A stretch of DNA of 40,465 nt, taken from assembly GCF_947367125.1 (NCBI RefSeq), contig NZ_CANBCQ010000026.1, positions 1 to 40,465 of the forward strand, given 5' to 3'. How positions within the stretch are numbered: the stretch's first letter is position 1; each line of letters opens with the position of its first letter. The position numbers and the translations under genes are program-made. Source of the DNA: an uncultured Lactobacillus sp. GTDB taxonomy: Bacteria; Bacillota; Bacilli; Lactobacillales; Lactobacillaceae. The notes below the pieces were generated by a model. The model was not told the origin of the DNA. It ran no database searches and worked only from the letters and a program-made list of their open reading frames with translations. This document shows positions 16,101 through 22,984 of this stretch, piece by piece.

Positions 16101-17325
16101 ATCTAGTTTGAAGTCCTTGTTTATCAATGCTCTTCAATTCTTTGTTGATTAGTTTGTAAAAATCATCTTGCGAGAAATTTTTAGCTACATTGACTTTTAA
16201 CAATTTACGTGCAGCTAGGAGATCTTTTTTCCTGTTACCAATGTATAACGTATAGCCTGCCTTAAGAGTCTTGGCCATTTCATCTGGTAATGTATTCAAG
16301 AACTTAAAATAAAGATTTAAATCTCTCTTATGCTTATCATATAATGCAATTTTTGCATCAACAACGTTGCTGCTTCCATTTAAAATATCAAGCAGTGAAA
16401 TAGCAGAATAGATTTTTTGCAGAGTTTCAAAAATACCAATTTGGTTATCAGTCATACTACCGCTAATTGCATCAAACTTTGTATCTAGTTCCGGATCATC
16501 TAACTTAAATGACCATGCTTTACTGGTTAACTTATCCAGATCCATGTCAAAAATAAAGTTTAGGTGGAAGCTGTTCCCCATAATTGCATTAACAATTTGA
16601 GTAATGATCTTATTATTACGCTTTGCTAAATCTTTATCAGGAACATTATTTACAATTAATTTCTTTAATTCTGCAATCTTTTCCTTCTTACGCATTGAAC
16701 GGTCTTTAATGACCTTTTCAATTTCAGGCGAATTAGCAACTGCAAAGCTTAGTCCTTCTAGGTCATTATAGTCATCTAATGCCAACATGTCGTCCTTGAG
16801 ATTTAGCTTTCCTGGCTTGAACTGTGACATAGGCGTAGTATTAAAGAAATGACCTCTATGTTTTAACAAAGAATGTAAGGCCCAGTAAATTAGTCTAATA
16901 TCAGCTTTTTCGTCTGTAATCATCAAATACTTTTGTAAATGCCAAATTGTTGGAAATTGCTTGTGATAATAGCTAGCAACGTTAGGTCGATCAAAGATTA
17001 CAGTTCTAAACTCCTTGCGTTCGTCAAGTGGAGACAATCCTGCTTGCTTGATACGGTCAAACATTAACGGATCCACCTTATCAATTTCTGGCTTCATAAT
17101 TTCATTAAAATAATGATTGATTCGATTTGCTCTTCTTTTAGTGGTTCGTCTAGCACTTCGAGCTAATCTTCTTGCCTCTGCAGTTTCACCTTCGCCAAAT
17201 TTTGCTACCCCGATAGCTTTTTGATGATGAACCGGTTCCAGAATATTAAGATTATCATCTACTTCAACATGTCCTACAGCGCTTGTACTTGGTGTCAAAG
17301 CCAAATTATAGTTTTTAATTTTCAT
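13117..17325 (-). CDS. cas9: Nuclease-dead type II-A Cas9, 1402 aa
   Basis: Full-length Cas9 of S. pyogenes type. Kept: the Arg-rich bridge helix (ETAEARRLARSARRTTKRRA, 47-66), the recognition lobe, the HNH/RuvC framework (HIIPRS, 880-885; ARQLVETQQI, 961-970; DAYLTAVVGTYLY from 1018), the PAM-interacting domain (IYGGYTS near 1154) and the terminal SITGL signature (1387-1391). Lost: RuvC-I Asp10 is Thr11 (LALTPSTSAVG), RuvC-II Glu762 is Met792 (KIFLMFQRS), RuvC-III His983 is Arg1015 (YYRGFDAY), HNH Asp839 is Leu879 and Asn863 is Val903. His880 and Asp1018 remain. Residue matching was done by eye, but the RuvC-I, -II and HNH changes are unambiguous. It should bind guide and target DNA without cutting. 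No frameshift or stop occurs, so the frame is apparently maintained. AGAAGGA precedes the ATG. No cas1, cas2 or csn2 is near. Confidence 0.95.
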   Translation of the reverse strand: MKIKNYNLALTPSTSAVGHVEVDDNLNILEPVHHQKAIGVAKFGEGETAEARRLARSARRTTKRRANRINHYFNEIMKPEIDKVDPLMFDRIKQAGLSPLDERKEFRTVIFDRPNVASYYHKQFPTIWHLQKYLMITDEKADIRLIYWALHSLLKHRGHFFNTTPMSQFKPGKLNLKDDMLALDDYNDLEGLSFAVANSPEIEKVIKDRSMRKKEKIAELKKLIVNNVPDKDLAKRNNKIITQIVNAIMGNSFHLNFIFDMDLDKLTSKAWSFKLDDPELDTKFDAISGSMTDNQIGIFETLQKIYSAISLLDILNGSSNVVDAKIALYDKHKRDLNLYFKFLNTLPDEMAKTLKAGYTLYIGNRKKDLLAARKLLKVNVAKNFSQDDFYKLINKELKSIDKQGLQTRFSDKVGELVAQNNFLPVQRSSDNVFIPYQLNAITFNKILENQGKYYDFLVKPNPAKKDRKNAPYELSQLMQFTIPYYVGPLVTPEEQVKSGIPKTSRFAWMVRKDNGAITPWNFYDKVDIEATADKFIKRSIAKDSYLLSELVLPKHSLLYEKYEVFNELSNVNLDGKKLSGGVKQILFNEVFKKTNKVNTSRILKALAKHNIPGSKITGLSNPEEFTSSLQTYNAWKKYFPNQIDNFAYQQDLEKMIEWSTVFEDHKILAKKLDEIEWLDDDQKKFVANTRLRGWGRLSKRLLTGLKDNYGKSIMQRLETTKANFQQIVYKPEFREQIDKISQAAAKNQSLEDILANSYTSPSNRKAIRKTMSVVDEYIKLNHGKEPDKIFLMFQRSEQEKGKQTEARSKQLNRILSQLKADKSANKLFSKQLADEFSNAIKKSKYKLNDKQYFYFQQLGRDALSGEVIDYDELYKYTVLHIIPRSKLTDDSQNNKVLTKYKIVDGSVALKFGNSYSDALGMPIKAFWTELNRLKLIPKGKLLNLTTDFSTLNKYQRDGYIARQLVETQQIVKLLATIMQSRFKHTKIIEVRNSQVANIRYQFDYFRIKNLNEYYRGFDAYLTAVVGTYLYKVYPKARRLFVYGQYLKPQNEKQENQDIHLDSEKKSQGFNFLWNLLYGKQDQIFVNGTDVIAFNRKDLITKMNTVYKYKSQKMSLAIDYHNGAMFKATLFPRNDRDTAKTRKLIPKKKEYDTDIYGGYTSNVDGYMMLAEITRSDGNKQYGFYGVPGRFVSELDVLQKIRYTEYEEKLKEIIKPELGINLKKIKKIKILKNKIPFNQVVIDKGSKFFITSTSYRWNYRQLILSAESQQALMDLVVDPDFSNHKARKDARKNADERLIKVYKEILYQIKHYMPMFVELNCCYEKLVDAQKTFNSLKPGDKATVLNQILILLHSNATSPVLEKLGYHTRFTLSKKHNLISENAVLVTQSITGLKENHVSIKQML

Positions 17326-17346
17326 AATATTTTTCCTTCTTACTTA

Positions 17347-17375
17347 TTGCATTTTATCCAACTATGTAATAGAAT
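17347..17375 (+). promoter_or_regulatory. Promoter of the tracrRNA
   Basis: TTGCAT (17347-17352), 17 bases, then TAGAAT (17370-17375) predicts a start near 17382, immediately before the anti-repeat. It lies in the 5' region of cas9 on the opposite strand. Confidence 0.6.
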
Positions 17376-17376
17376 C

Positions 17377-17411
17377 TGTGTATGGATTATTACATAAAGA
17401 AATGACATACA
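17377..17411 (-). promoter_or_regulatory. Candidate cas9 promoter overlapping the tracrRNA 5' end
   Basis: On the minus strand TTGTAT, 15 bases and an extended TG-T-AATAAT lie about 60-85 bases upstream of the cas9 ATG. The elements fall within the repeat-like sequence opposite the anti-repeat. The -35 to -10 spacing is short, so this is a tentative call. Confidence 0.3.
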
Positions 17412-17552
17412 ACCTTAGTTGATCTTTTTCAACTAATTTGTAGTTTAAGATAAAGCAACAAATTACTATTTAAGTAGTTTGAAGTTTCAATGTAATGTTC
17501 CGGGATATATCGGAATCTTAAAGAGCTATGCTAAAGAGCATAGCTCTTTTTT
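17382..17552 (+). ncRNA. tracrRNA with a hairpin inserted in the anti-repeat
   Basis: Bases 17383-17411 complement about 28 nt of the repeat (core GAAATGACATACA is exact). The lower-stem partner TAAGAT (17446-17451), complementary to the repeat start ATCTTA, comes only 35 bases later. Between them lies an 8-bp hairpin, TTAGTTGA (17415-17422) with TCAACTAA (17429-17436). Downstream follow a 9-bp nexus-like stem (CAAATTACT 17459-17467 with AGTAGTTTG 17473-17481), a TTCCGG/TCGGAA stem near 17498-17515, and a strong terminator (17519-17549, AAGAGCTATGCT with AGCATAGCTCTT). Divergent from cas9. Host RNase III would be expected to process the duplex. Confidence 0.88.
17519..17552 (+). terminator. 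tracrRNA terminator
   Basis: A 12-13 bp stem with a 4-base loop followed by seven T. As in other type II-A tracrRNAs, the terminator stem is probably also part of the Cas9-bound RNA. Confidence 0.85.
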
Positions 17553-17607
17553 TACTTTATTTGGTGCTTATATACCACCTCGTCTCTATCAAATTACAAA
17601 TTCTTTT

Positions 17608-17997
17608 CTAGTAATTTATGTCTTGTTTTCTTAATGGAATTTTGTAGAAAATAACGGCAGTTTGCAACGGATCGGAAATCTCTTGTTTACAATATAAGCA
17701 AGTCAATTTATTAGGTATTTCACCAATAGTATCATAGTAATAACCAGAATATACATTGCAATACGGGCAGTACACTGGTATCACTGGTTCAAGGTATTTA
17801 TGTTGAGCTAAAAATTCCAAAAGTTTGTAAGTATCAACAATGCTTATTTTTAATTTTCCTTGGACTTCACTGGGAGAAATTAAATAAGTAAAATCATAAT
17901 GCCCAATGAAATCTAAGAATTCGTCAATATCAATGTTGAATTTTTGCTTTTTGAGTTCTGGTACAATTTCTCCAAAAATATCTTTTGTTTTTTTCAT
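17608..17997 (-). CDS. Zinc-ribbon protein with winged-helix-like N-terminus, 129 aa
   Basis: Two CxxC pairs (Cys77/Cys80 and Cys100/Cys103) form a likely zinc ribbon. The preceding helices (about 38-70, SPSEVQGKLKISIVDTYKLL then EFLAQHKYLEPV) resemble a winged-helix unit. It converges on the tracrRNA with only about 55 bases between. Position next to the dead Cas9 locus makes it a candidate partner or regulator, but nothing in the sequence shows this. A ribosome site (AAGGTT) precedes the ATG. Confidence 0.6.
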   Translation of the reverse strand: MKKTKDIFGEIVPELKKQKFNIDIDEFLDFIGHYDFTYLISPSEVQGKLKISIVDTYKLLEFLAQHKYLEPVIPVYCPYCNVYSGYYYDTIGEIPNKLTCLYCKQEISDPLQTAVIFYKIPLRKQDINY

Positions 17998-18124
17998 TTT
18001 TTAACCTTCTAATTTCTATTTGTGTGCATCCCTACGCATTAAACTTGATATGTTAAGCATAGCAAAATATAGAAACCAAATCAGAAAAACTCCAGACTTA
18101 GTTATCATTAATAGTTTTTCAAAA

Positions 18125-18155
18125 TAAAAGCACTATTTAAAAATAGTGCTTTTAT
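18125..18155 (-). terminator. Terminator after the gene at 18194
   Basis: AAAAGCACTATTT (18126-18138) pairs with AAATAGTGCTTTT (18141-18153). It ends the Sec-region operon on the minus strand and could act in both directions. Confidence 0.65.
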
Positions 18156-18193
18156 CTGCAATTTATTGCGTATCTTTCGTTACTTTTGCCATT

Positions 18194-18553
18194 TTATAAA
18201 GAAAATTTACTTTTAGTTTCTTCAAATCTTCTCTGTGCCATCTTTTTTGCAATATCTTTAGTCATATCAGAAATTTGCATTGCTGAATTATAGTCATCAC
18301 CAAAGAACTTTTTAAGCATATGCAAGCCATCAGCCATTGTAGTACTGTCCGTGGCATCTGTATATTTGTCTAGCCACAATCTGATTAATGATTGCGCCTT
18401 AATATTAAGTCTTACTTGCTCTTTTCCTGTCTTAGGATCTGTTTCCTTAGTTGGTACGACATGAGCTTCCCAGTAAGTCGGTCTGCCATTGTAAAACACG
18501 CCAATAATTGATTTATTGTTGTTCATTTGAGAAATTTCTACTGAAATTGCCAT
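18194..18553 (-). CDS. Hypothetical protein, 119 aa
   Basis: Soluble, with a beta-rich first half (VEISQMNNNKSIIGVFYNGR) and a helical second half (TMADGLHMLKKFFGDDYNSA...). No family recognised. A good AAAGGAAG site precedes the ATG. A perfect 11-bp hairpin (GCATCCCAATC/GATTGGGATGC, 18581-18605) lies in its 5' region. Confidence 0.6.
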   Translation of the reverse strand: MAISVEISQMNNNKSIIGVFYNGRPTYWEAHVVPTKETDPKTGKEQVRLNIKAQSLIRLWLDKYTDATDSTTMADGLHMLKKFFGDDYNSAMQISDMTKDIAKKMAQRRFEETKSKFSL

Positions 18554-18580
18554 AGATTTTACTTCCTTTCTTAATTACTC

Positions 18581-18605
18581 GCATCCCAATCAGAGATTGG
18601 GATGC
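18581..18605. other. Perfect hairpin between two genes
   Basis: GCATCCCAATC (18581-18591) pairs with GATTGGGATGC (18595-18605) over an AGA loop. On the plus strand it is followed by ATCTTTTT, on the minus strand by the ribosome site of the next gene. It may be an RNA processing or stabilising element separating that gene from the Sec genes. Confidence 0.4.
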
Positions 18606-18641
18606 ATCTTTTTGTTTTTATTAAAAGTTGTAGTAACTAAT

Positions 18642-19016
18642 TCATTTGCTACTATTCCAAAGTCTTTCAATTTTTGGAACGTCAATCGTGTTATAGCTTT
18701 GATTGTTAATCCTAAAAGTAGGAGTAATGTACACGCCTATTTCTTCCAAGTCAGATCTTTGATAGTGATTAGCATTAACTACATTTACTCTATTCTTATC
18801 TAAACTGTGCTTAAAAATAAGCCATGGCATTACTTTTCTGCATCTTCTACACTTTTCTCGGTAAAAGATCGTCATTGTTTTAGACTGGCTAAGCGTTTCG
18901 GGTGTAGTCGTCCATTCCCAATACTTAAACCGTCCAAAAACAAATAAAGGATAAGCCATACATAAAATAATTACGATTAACAAAACTTTTTTTTTGTATT
19001 TAGATTTACTATTCAT
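18642..19016 (-). CDS. Membrane-anchored thioredoxin-like protein, 124 aa
   Basis: A basic N-terminus and one membrane helix (about 9-29, KKVLLIVIILCMAYPLFVFG) precede a thioredoxin-like domain. It has a Cys56-Arg-Arg-Cys59 pair after a TMTIFY strand and a TPT cis-proline motif at 98-100. The domain should face outside the membrane. It follows secY by 18 bases, so it may act on disulfides of proteins exported by the adjacent translocon. The ribosome site is weak, and the domain is short for the family. Confidence 0.65.
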   Translation of the reverse strand: MNSKSKYKKKVLLIVIILCMAYPLFVFGRFKYWEWTTTPETLSQSKTMTIFYREKCRRCRKVMPWLIFKHSLDKNRVNVVNANHYQRSDLEEIGVYITPTFRINNQSYNTIDVPKIERLWNSSK

Positions 19017-19034
19017 ACTCTTAGTTTAAGTTGA

Positions 19035-20345
19035 TTACTTAAAGCTGTAAGTTAAACTCATAAAGTCTGAAAATCCTTCTTTAACTTTCAAGCCTTCAAT
19101 TTGTCGTCCCATATCAGTTAATACACCAACGATAATTAATAGACTAGAACCACTTAATCCCATTTCCAGACTTGGTGAAATTAAACTTGAAGCAATTAAT
19201 GGTATTACTGAGATCAAAGCTAAGAATGCTGAACCAGGTAAATCTAAGTCATAAATTAAGTTTTTGACGAAAATTGCAGTTGAATCGCCAGGCCAAACAC
19301 CAGGAATGTAGGCATCCTGTTTTGAAAGATTGTCTGCCAACTTATTAGGCTCTACCTGTACCAATGAGTAAATATAAGTAAAGAGGACAATCAAAATACC
19401 ATACAAGACGGTACCAGTTGGTGAATTTAGAGAGAAGAAATCATTAACAATTCTTGCGGTAACCGAATCACTTTTAGCTTGGACAAACATCATAATTGTT
19501 TGAGGAATGGTTAAAATGGAACTAGCAAAAATTACTGGTACCACACCAGGAACAATTAATTTAAGTGGTAAGTAACTGTCCTTAGCAACCGTATTATCAG
19601 TTAAACGATTAGCAGTTCGAGTATATTGAATAGGTAAACGATATTCTGAACGATTAAACCAAACAATGATTGCAGTCAATACTACTAATAAAACTAAGGT
19701 AATGATTACTAAATCCCACTTAACTCCCGCACTAGTTGATACTGATAAGTAAAATGATTTAGCCATATCAGGTAGACGTTTAACGATACCTGCCATAATA
19801 ATTACTGAAATCCCATTACCTAGACCATATTGCGTAATTTGATCGCCAAGCCACATAGCAAGAAACGTACCTGCTGTAAGTAAAGTCCCGATTACTAAGT
19901 AAGTCCACCAACTGTTATCAACGGCATATCCTAATTGTGACAAGGAGTTAATACTTGCTACAATCCCAATTCCTTGTACAAAACCAAGAATTAAAGTTAA
20001 CCAACGAGTGAGTTTGGTCAGCTTTTTTCGTCCAATCTCACCCTCCTTACTCCACTCCGTCAAGATTGGGATAACGTTTGATTGCATTAGTTGAACAATA
20101 ATTTGTGAGCTAATATAAGCACTTAGTCCCATTGACATCAAGGAAAAAGTTTGGAAGCCACCACCGCTAAACATTGCCATCATGGTTAAAGCAGGGTTAT
20201 TGGTAATCTTTGATAACTGCCTAGGATCAACACCTGGAATTGTAACGTAGGTTAGCAAATCATAAATCAATAAGATTCCAATTGTAATTCCAATTCTTTT
20301 TAGTAAATTCTTTCTGTTTTCTTTTTTAGTAGAACTCATACTCAT
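19035..20345 (-). CDS. secY: SecY, preprotein translocase channel, 436 aa
   Basis: Clear SecY: DLLTYVTIPGVDP near residue 32, the plug and helix 2 region (MMAMFSGGGFQTFSLMSMGL then AYISSQIIVQLMQ), the EWSKEGEIGRKKL loop, and about ten membrane helices. QVEPNKLADNLSKQDAYIPG near 330-350 corresponds to the SecA-contacting cytoplasmic region. It starts 2 bases after the secA stop, with its GGGAG site inside the secA end, so the two are translationally coupled. This should be a second copy beside the chromosomal one. Confidence 0.93.
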   Translation of the reverse strand: MSMSSTKKENRKNLLKRIGITIGILLIYDLLTYVTIPGVDPRQLSKITNNPALTMMAMFSGGGFQTFSLMSMGLSAYISSQIIVQLMQSNVIPILTEWSKEGEIGRKKLTKLTRWLTLILGFVQGIGIVASINSLSQLGYAVDNSWWTYLVIGTLLTAGTFLAMWLGDQITQYGLGNGISVIIMAGIVKRLPDMAKSFYLSVSTSAGVKWDLVIITLVLLVVLTAIIVWFNRSEYRLPIQYTRTANRLTDNTVAKDSYLPLKLIVPGVVPVIFASSILTIPQTIMMFVQAKSDSVTARIVNDFFSLNSPTGTVLYGILIVLFTYIYSLVQVEPNKLADNLSKQDAYIPGVWPGDSTAIFVKNLIYDLDLPGSAFLALISVIPLIASSLISPSLEMGLSGSSLLIIVGVLTDMGRQIEGLKVKEGFSDFMSLTYSFK

Positions 20346-20347
20346 AT

Positions 20348-22801
20348 TTAACGTACTCCCTCTCTAATCTCCGTATGTAAGAAGAATCGACAAACGTCTT
20401 TTTCAATGTTATTGGTCATTTGGTTATACATTTCATGAGCCATATTCTGATACTCAACTAATGGATTGTATTGTCCATAACCCCTTAATGTAACTGACTG
20501 TCTTAATTGTTCCATAATATCAATATGGTTTTTCCAATTAGCATCAATGGCATTTAAGATCATTGTGCGTTCAAAGTCTTGCATCTGATTAGGATCAATT
20601 AGGGCTTCTTCTTTATCTTTAAGATCTTTAAGGGTCTCTTCAAATAAATATTCTTTTAATTCGTCTCGATTTAAACTCTTAACTTGCTCTAAGCTTAAAC
20701 GCTTCAGATGATTAGTCTTATCAATGCTACGTTGTAAATTCTCTTTGTAGTGAGAATCTCTAATCGTAGTTTGTAGTTCATCAATTGTTTGACTTGGATT
20801 TAAATCGACATCTAGATATTCTCTTACATACCTCACTAAGCCTTTGTAATTGGTATGTTCCTTATCTAAGAAGTATTTATCAACCGTGCGTCCAACAGTA
20901 CGATTAATCATTGCCTTTAAGTGAGGTGTAAGATCCTCTTTAGAATCCAAAATAGTCTGTCTTCGGCTATATAAGTGGATTCTTTGTTCATTCATCACAT
21001 CATCGTAACGTAAGGTATTTTTACGTTGGTCAAAGTTGTTTCCCTCGACCTTTTTCTGAGATTGACGTACAGCACTATTAAACAGACGTGAACTTTTAAT
21101 TGGAATAAATTCTTCGCCATCTGCCACAAGTTTATCTTTGGCTTTAGCAATTCTCTCGCCACCAAATCTTTTAATTAGATCGTCTTCCAAGGACATATAA
21201 AAAACTGTTTTACCAGGATCTCCTTGACGACCTGCTCGTCCACGCAACTGATTATCAATACGTCTTGATTCGTGTTTTTCGGTTCCTAAAACAAATAATC
21301 CGCCTAATTCTCTTACTCCTGGTCCAAGCTTAATGTCAGTACCACGTCCTGCCATGTTAGTTGCAATCGTAACCGCACCTGCTTGTCCTGCTTGAGCAAT
21401 AATTTCTGCTTCCTTTTTGTTGTTTTTAGCATTTAACACCGCATGAGGGATGCCAACTTGATCTAACATTTTGGATAACAATTCTGAGTTCTCAACAGAA
21501 GCAGTTCCGACTAGCACTGGCTCTCTAGTTCGATATATCTTTTCGATTAAGTTAAGCACTGCTCTGAACTTAGCTCTCTCCGTTGGATAAAGTACATCAG
21601 GTAAATCCTTACGTGCAATCGGCTTATTAGTTGGAACAGTTACCACTTCCATACCAAATGTTTGATAAAATTCTTCACTTTCAGTAGAAGCAGTCCCCGA
21701 CATGCCCGATAATTTCTTGTACATTCTAAAAAAGTTTTGGTAAGTTACAGAAGCTTCTGTCTTATTAGCGTCATGAATTTCAACGCCTTCTTTAGCTTCT
21801 AGTGCTTGATGTAAACCGTCAGAAAATCTTCTCTCACTCATCACACGGCCAGTATTAGTATCTACGATAAGTACTTCACCGTCTTTAACGATATAATCTT
21901 TATCTTTTTCCATCGTGTAATTAGCTTTCATGGCTTCATCTAAATAGTGAGCTAAGATGAAAGAATCCTCATCATATACATCTTGACCACCGAAAGCTTC
22001 ATTAGCTTTTAAAATTCCAGACCTTTCAAGTGTGATTGTCTTAGTTTCAGCATCATATGTAAAATCATTTTTGTTCATCCGTTTGGCAATCGCATCTGCT
22101 TGCTTGTATAAAGCACGGTAGCTCTTGTCACTACCTGAAATAATTAATGGAGTTCTCGCTTCGTCAATCAAAATAGAGTCAACTTCGTCAACAATTACAT
22201 AATTTAAACCTCTTTGCACTTGATCTTCGGAATATTTGACCATATTGTCACGTAAATAGTCAAAAGCAAGTGCATCATTAGTTGAATAAGTAATATCGCA
22301 GTTGTATGCGGCTTTCTTATCCTCTAAGATCATTTCTTCACCATTTTGACCAACCGTCAACCCCATAAAGGTAAATACTGGTCCCATTTCTTCAAAGTCA
22401 CGTCTTGAAAGGTACTCATTGACTGTAACTACATGTACGCCTTTACCAGTTAAAGCATTTAGGTAAACAGGCATCGTTTCAGTTAAAGTTTTTCCTTCAC
22501 CAGTACGCATTTCAGCTAAGTTTCCTTGATGTAAAACAATACCACCTAGAAGCTGTACTGGATAAGGATAAAGCCCTAATACGCGTTTATCTGCTTCTCT
22601 AATTGTTGCGAAAGCTTCTACCAGTAGATCGTCTAGTGTTCTGCCATTGGCCAATTCTTTCTTAAACTTTGAAGTCTGTGATTGAAGCTCTTCATCGCTC
22701 ATAGTAGAATACTTATCTGCTAAAGCCTCAATTTTATCAACAATCTTTTCAAGTTTCCGCACTTTAAATTTATTATTCTCAACAATTTGTTTTAATCCCA
22801 T
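20348..22801 (-). CDS. secA: SecA, preprotein translocase ATPase, 817 aa, without zinc tail
   Basis: All SecA hallmarks are present: Walker A MRTGEGKT (98-105), the DEVD box (205-208) with SILIDEARTPLIISG, VTIATNMAGRGTDIKLGPGV, HESRRIDNQLRGRAGRQGDPG, and the helical scaffold/wing with NWKNHIDIMEQLRQSVTLRG-type sequence near 755-780. It ends IREGVR; the C-terminal CxCxSG...CH zinc-binding linker of housekeeping SecA is absent. Length is near normal otherwise. It lies between secE and secY. Confidence 0.95.
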   Translation of the reverse strand: MGLKQIVENNKFKVRKLEKIVDKIEALADKYSTMSDEELQSQTSKFKKELANGRTLDDLLVEAFATIREADKRVLGLYPYPVQLLGGIVLHQGNLAEMRTGEGKTLTETMPVYLNALTGKGVHVVTVNEYLSRRDFEEMGPVFTFMGLTVGQNGEEMILEDKKAAYNCDITYSTNDALAFDYLRDNMVKYSEDQVQRGLNYVIVDEVDSILIDEARTPLIISGSDKSYRALYKQADAIAKRMNKNDFTYDAETKTITLERSGILKANEAFGGQDVYDEDSFILAHYLDEAMKANYTMEKDKDYIVKDGEVLIVDTNTGRVMSERRFSDGLHQALEAKEGVEIHDANKTEASVTYQNFFRMYKKLSGMSGTASTESEEFYQTFGMEVVTVPTNKPIARKDLPDVLYPTERAKFRAVLNLIEKIYRTREPVLVGTASVENSELLSKMLDQVGIPHAVLNAKNNKKEAEIIAQAGQAGAVTIATNMAGRGTDIKLGPGVRELGGLFVLGTEKHESRRIDNQLRGRAGRQGDPGKTVFYMSLEDDLIKRFGGERIAKAKDKLVADGEEFIPIKSSRLFNSAVRQSQKKVEGNNFDQRKNTLRYDDVMNEQRIHLYSRRQTILDSKEDLTPHLKAMINRTVGRTVDKYFLDKEHTNYKGLVRYVREYLDVDLNPSQTIDELQTTIRDSHYKENLQRSIDKTNHLKRLSLEQVKSLNRDELKEYLFEETLKDLKDKEEALIDPNQMQDFERTMILNAIDANWKNHIDIMEQLRQSVTLRGYGQYNPLVEYQNMAHEMYNQMTNNIEKDVCRFFLHTEIREGVR

Positions 22802-22810
22802 ATTGTCTCC

Positions 22811-22975
22811 TTACAGCTTGCTTATCAAACTAGTAATCAGCACGTCAATACCCCAATAAACAAGAGAACTTCCGATTACTACTAAAAGTACATAAATCAT
22901 ATGTTTTAGGGATGTTGGTATCTTTTCCCATGTAACTTTTTTCAAAGTCTTAAATACTCTAGTTAAGTAATGCAT
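22811..22975 (-). CDS. secE: SecE, translocase subunit, 54 aa
   Basis: A short frame begins MHYLTRVFKTLKKVTWEKIP and ends with one membrane helix (about 27-49, YVLLVVIGSSLVYWGIDVLI). The KKVTW motif before an amphipathic helix and a single C-terminal membrane segment is the minimal SecE pattern. GGAGG lies 6 bases upstream of the ATG, and the stop is followed by the secA ribosome site (AAGGAG). Position between the secG-like gene and secA strongly supports the call. Confidence 0.85.
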   Translation of the reverse strand: MHYLTRVFKTLKKVTWEKIPTSLKHMIYVLLVVIGSSLVYWGIDVLITSLISKL

Positions 22976-22984
22976 CTATTCCTC

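Noticed and set aside
17524-17543. GAGCTATGC in the tracrRNA terminator, resembling the S. pyogenes CRISPR repeat
   Set aside because: It is one arm of a perfect terminator stem and is present in both arms as complement. No array with such a repeat exists here.
11615-17997. Possibility that cas1, cas2 or csn2 are hidden among the hypothetical neighbours
   Set aside because: The flanking proteins are a one-helix membrane protein and a small zinc-ribbon protein. Neither has the size or visible sequence features expected of Cas1, Cas2 or Csn2.
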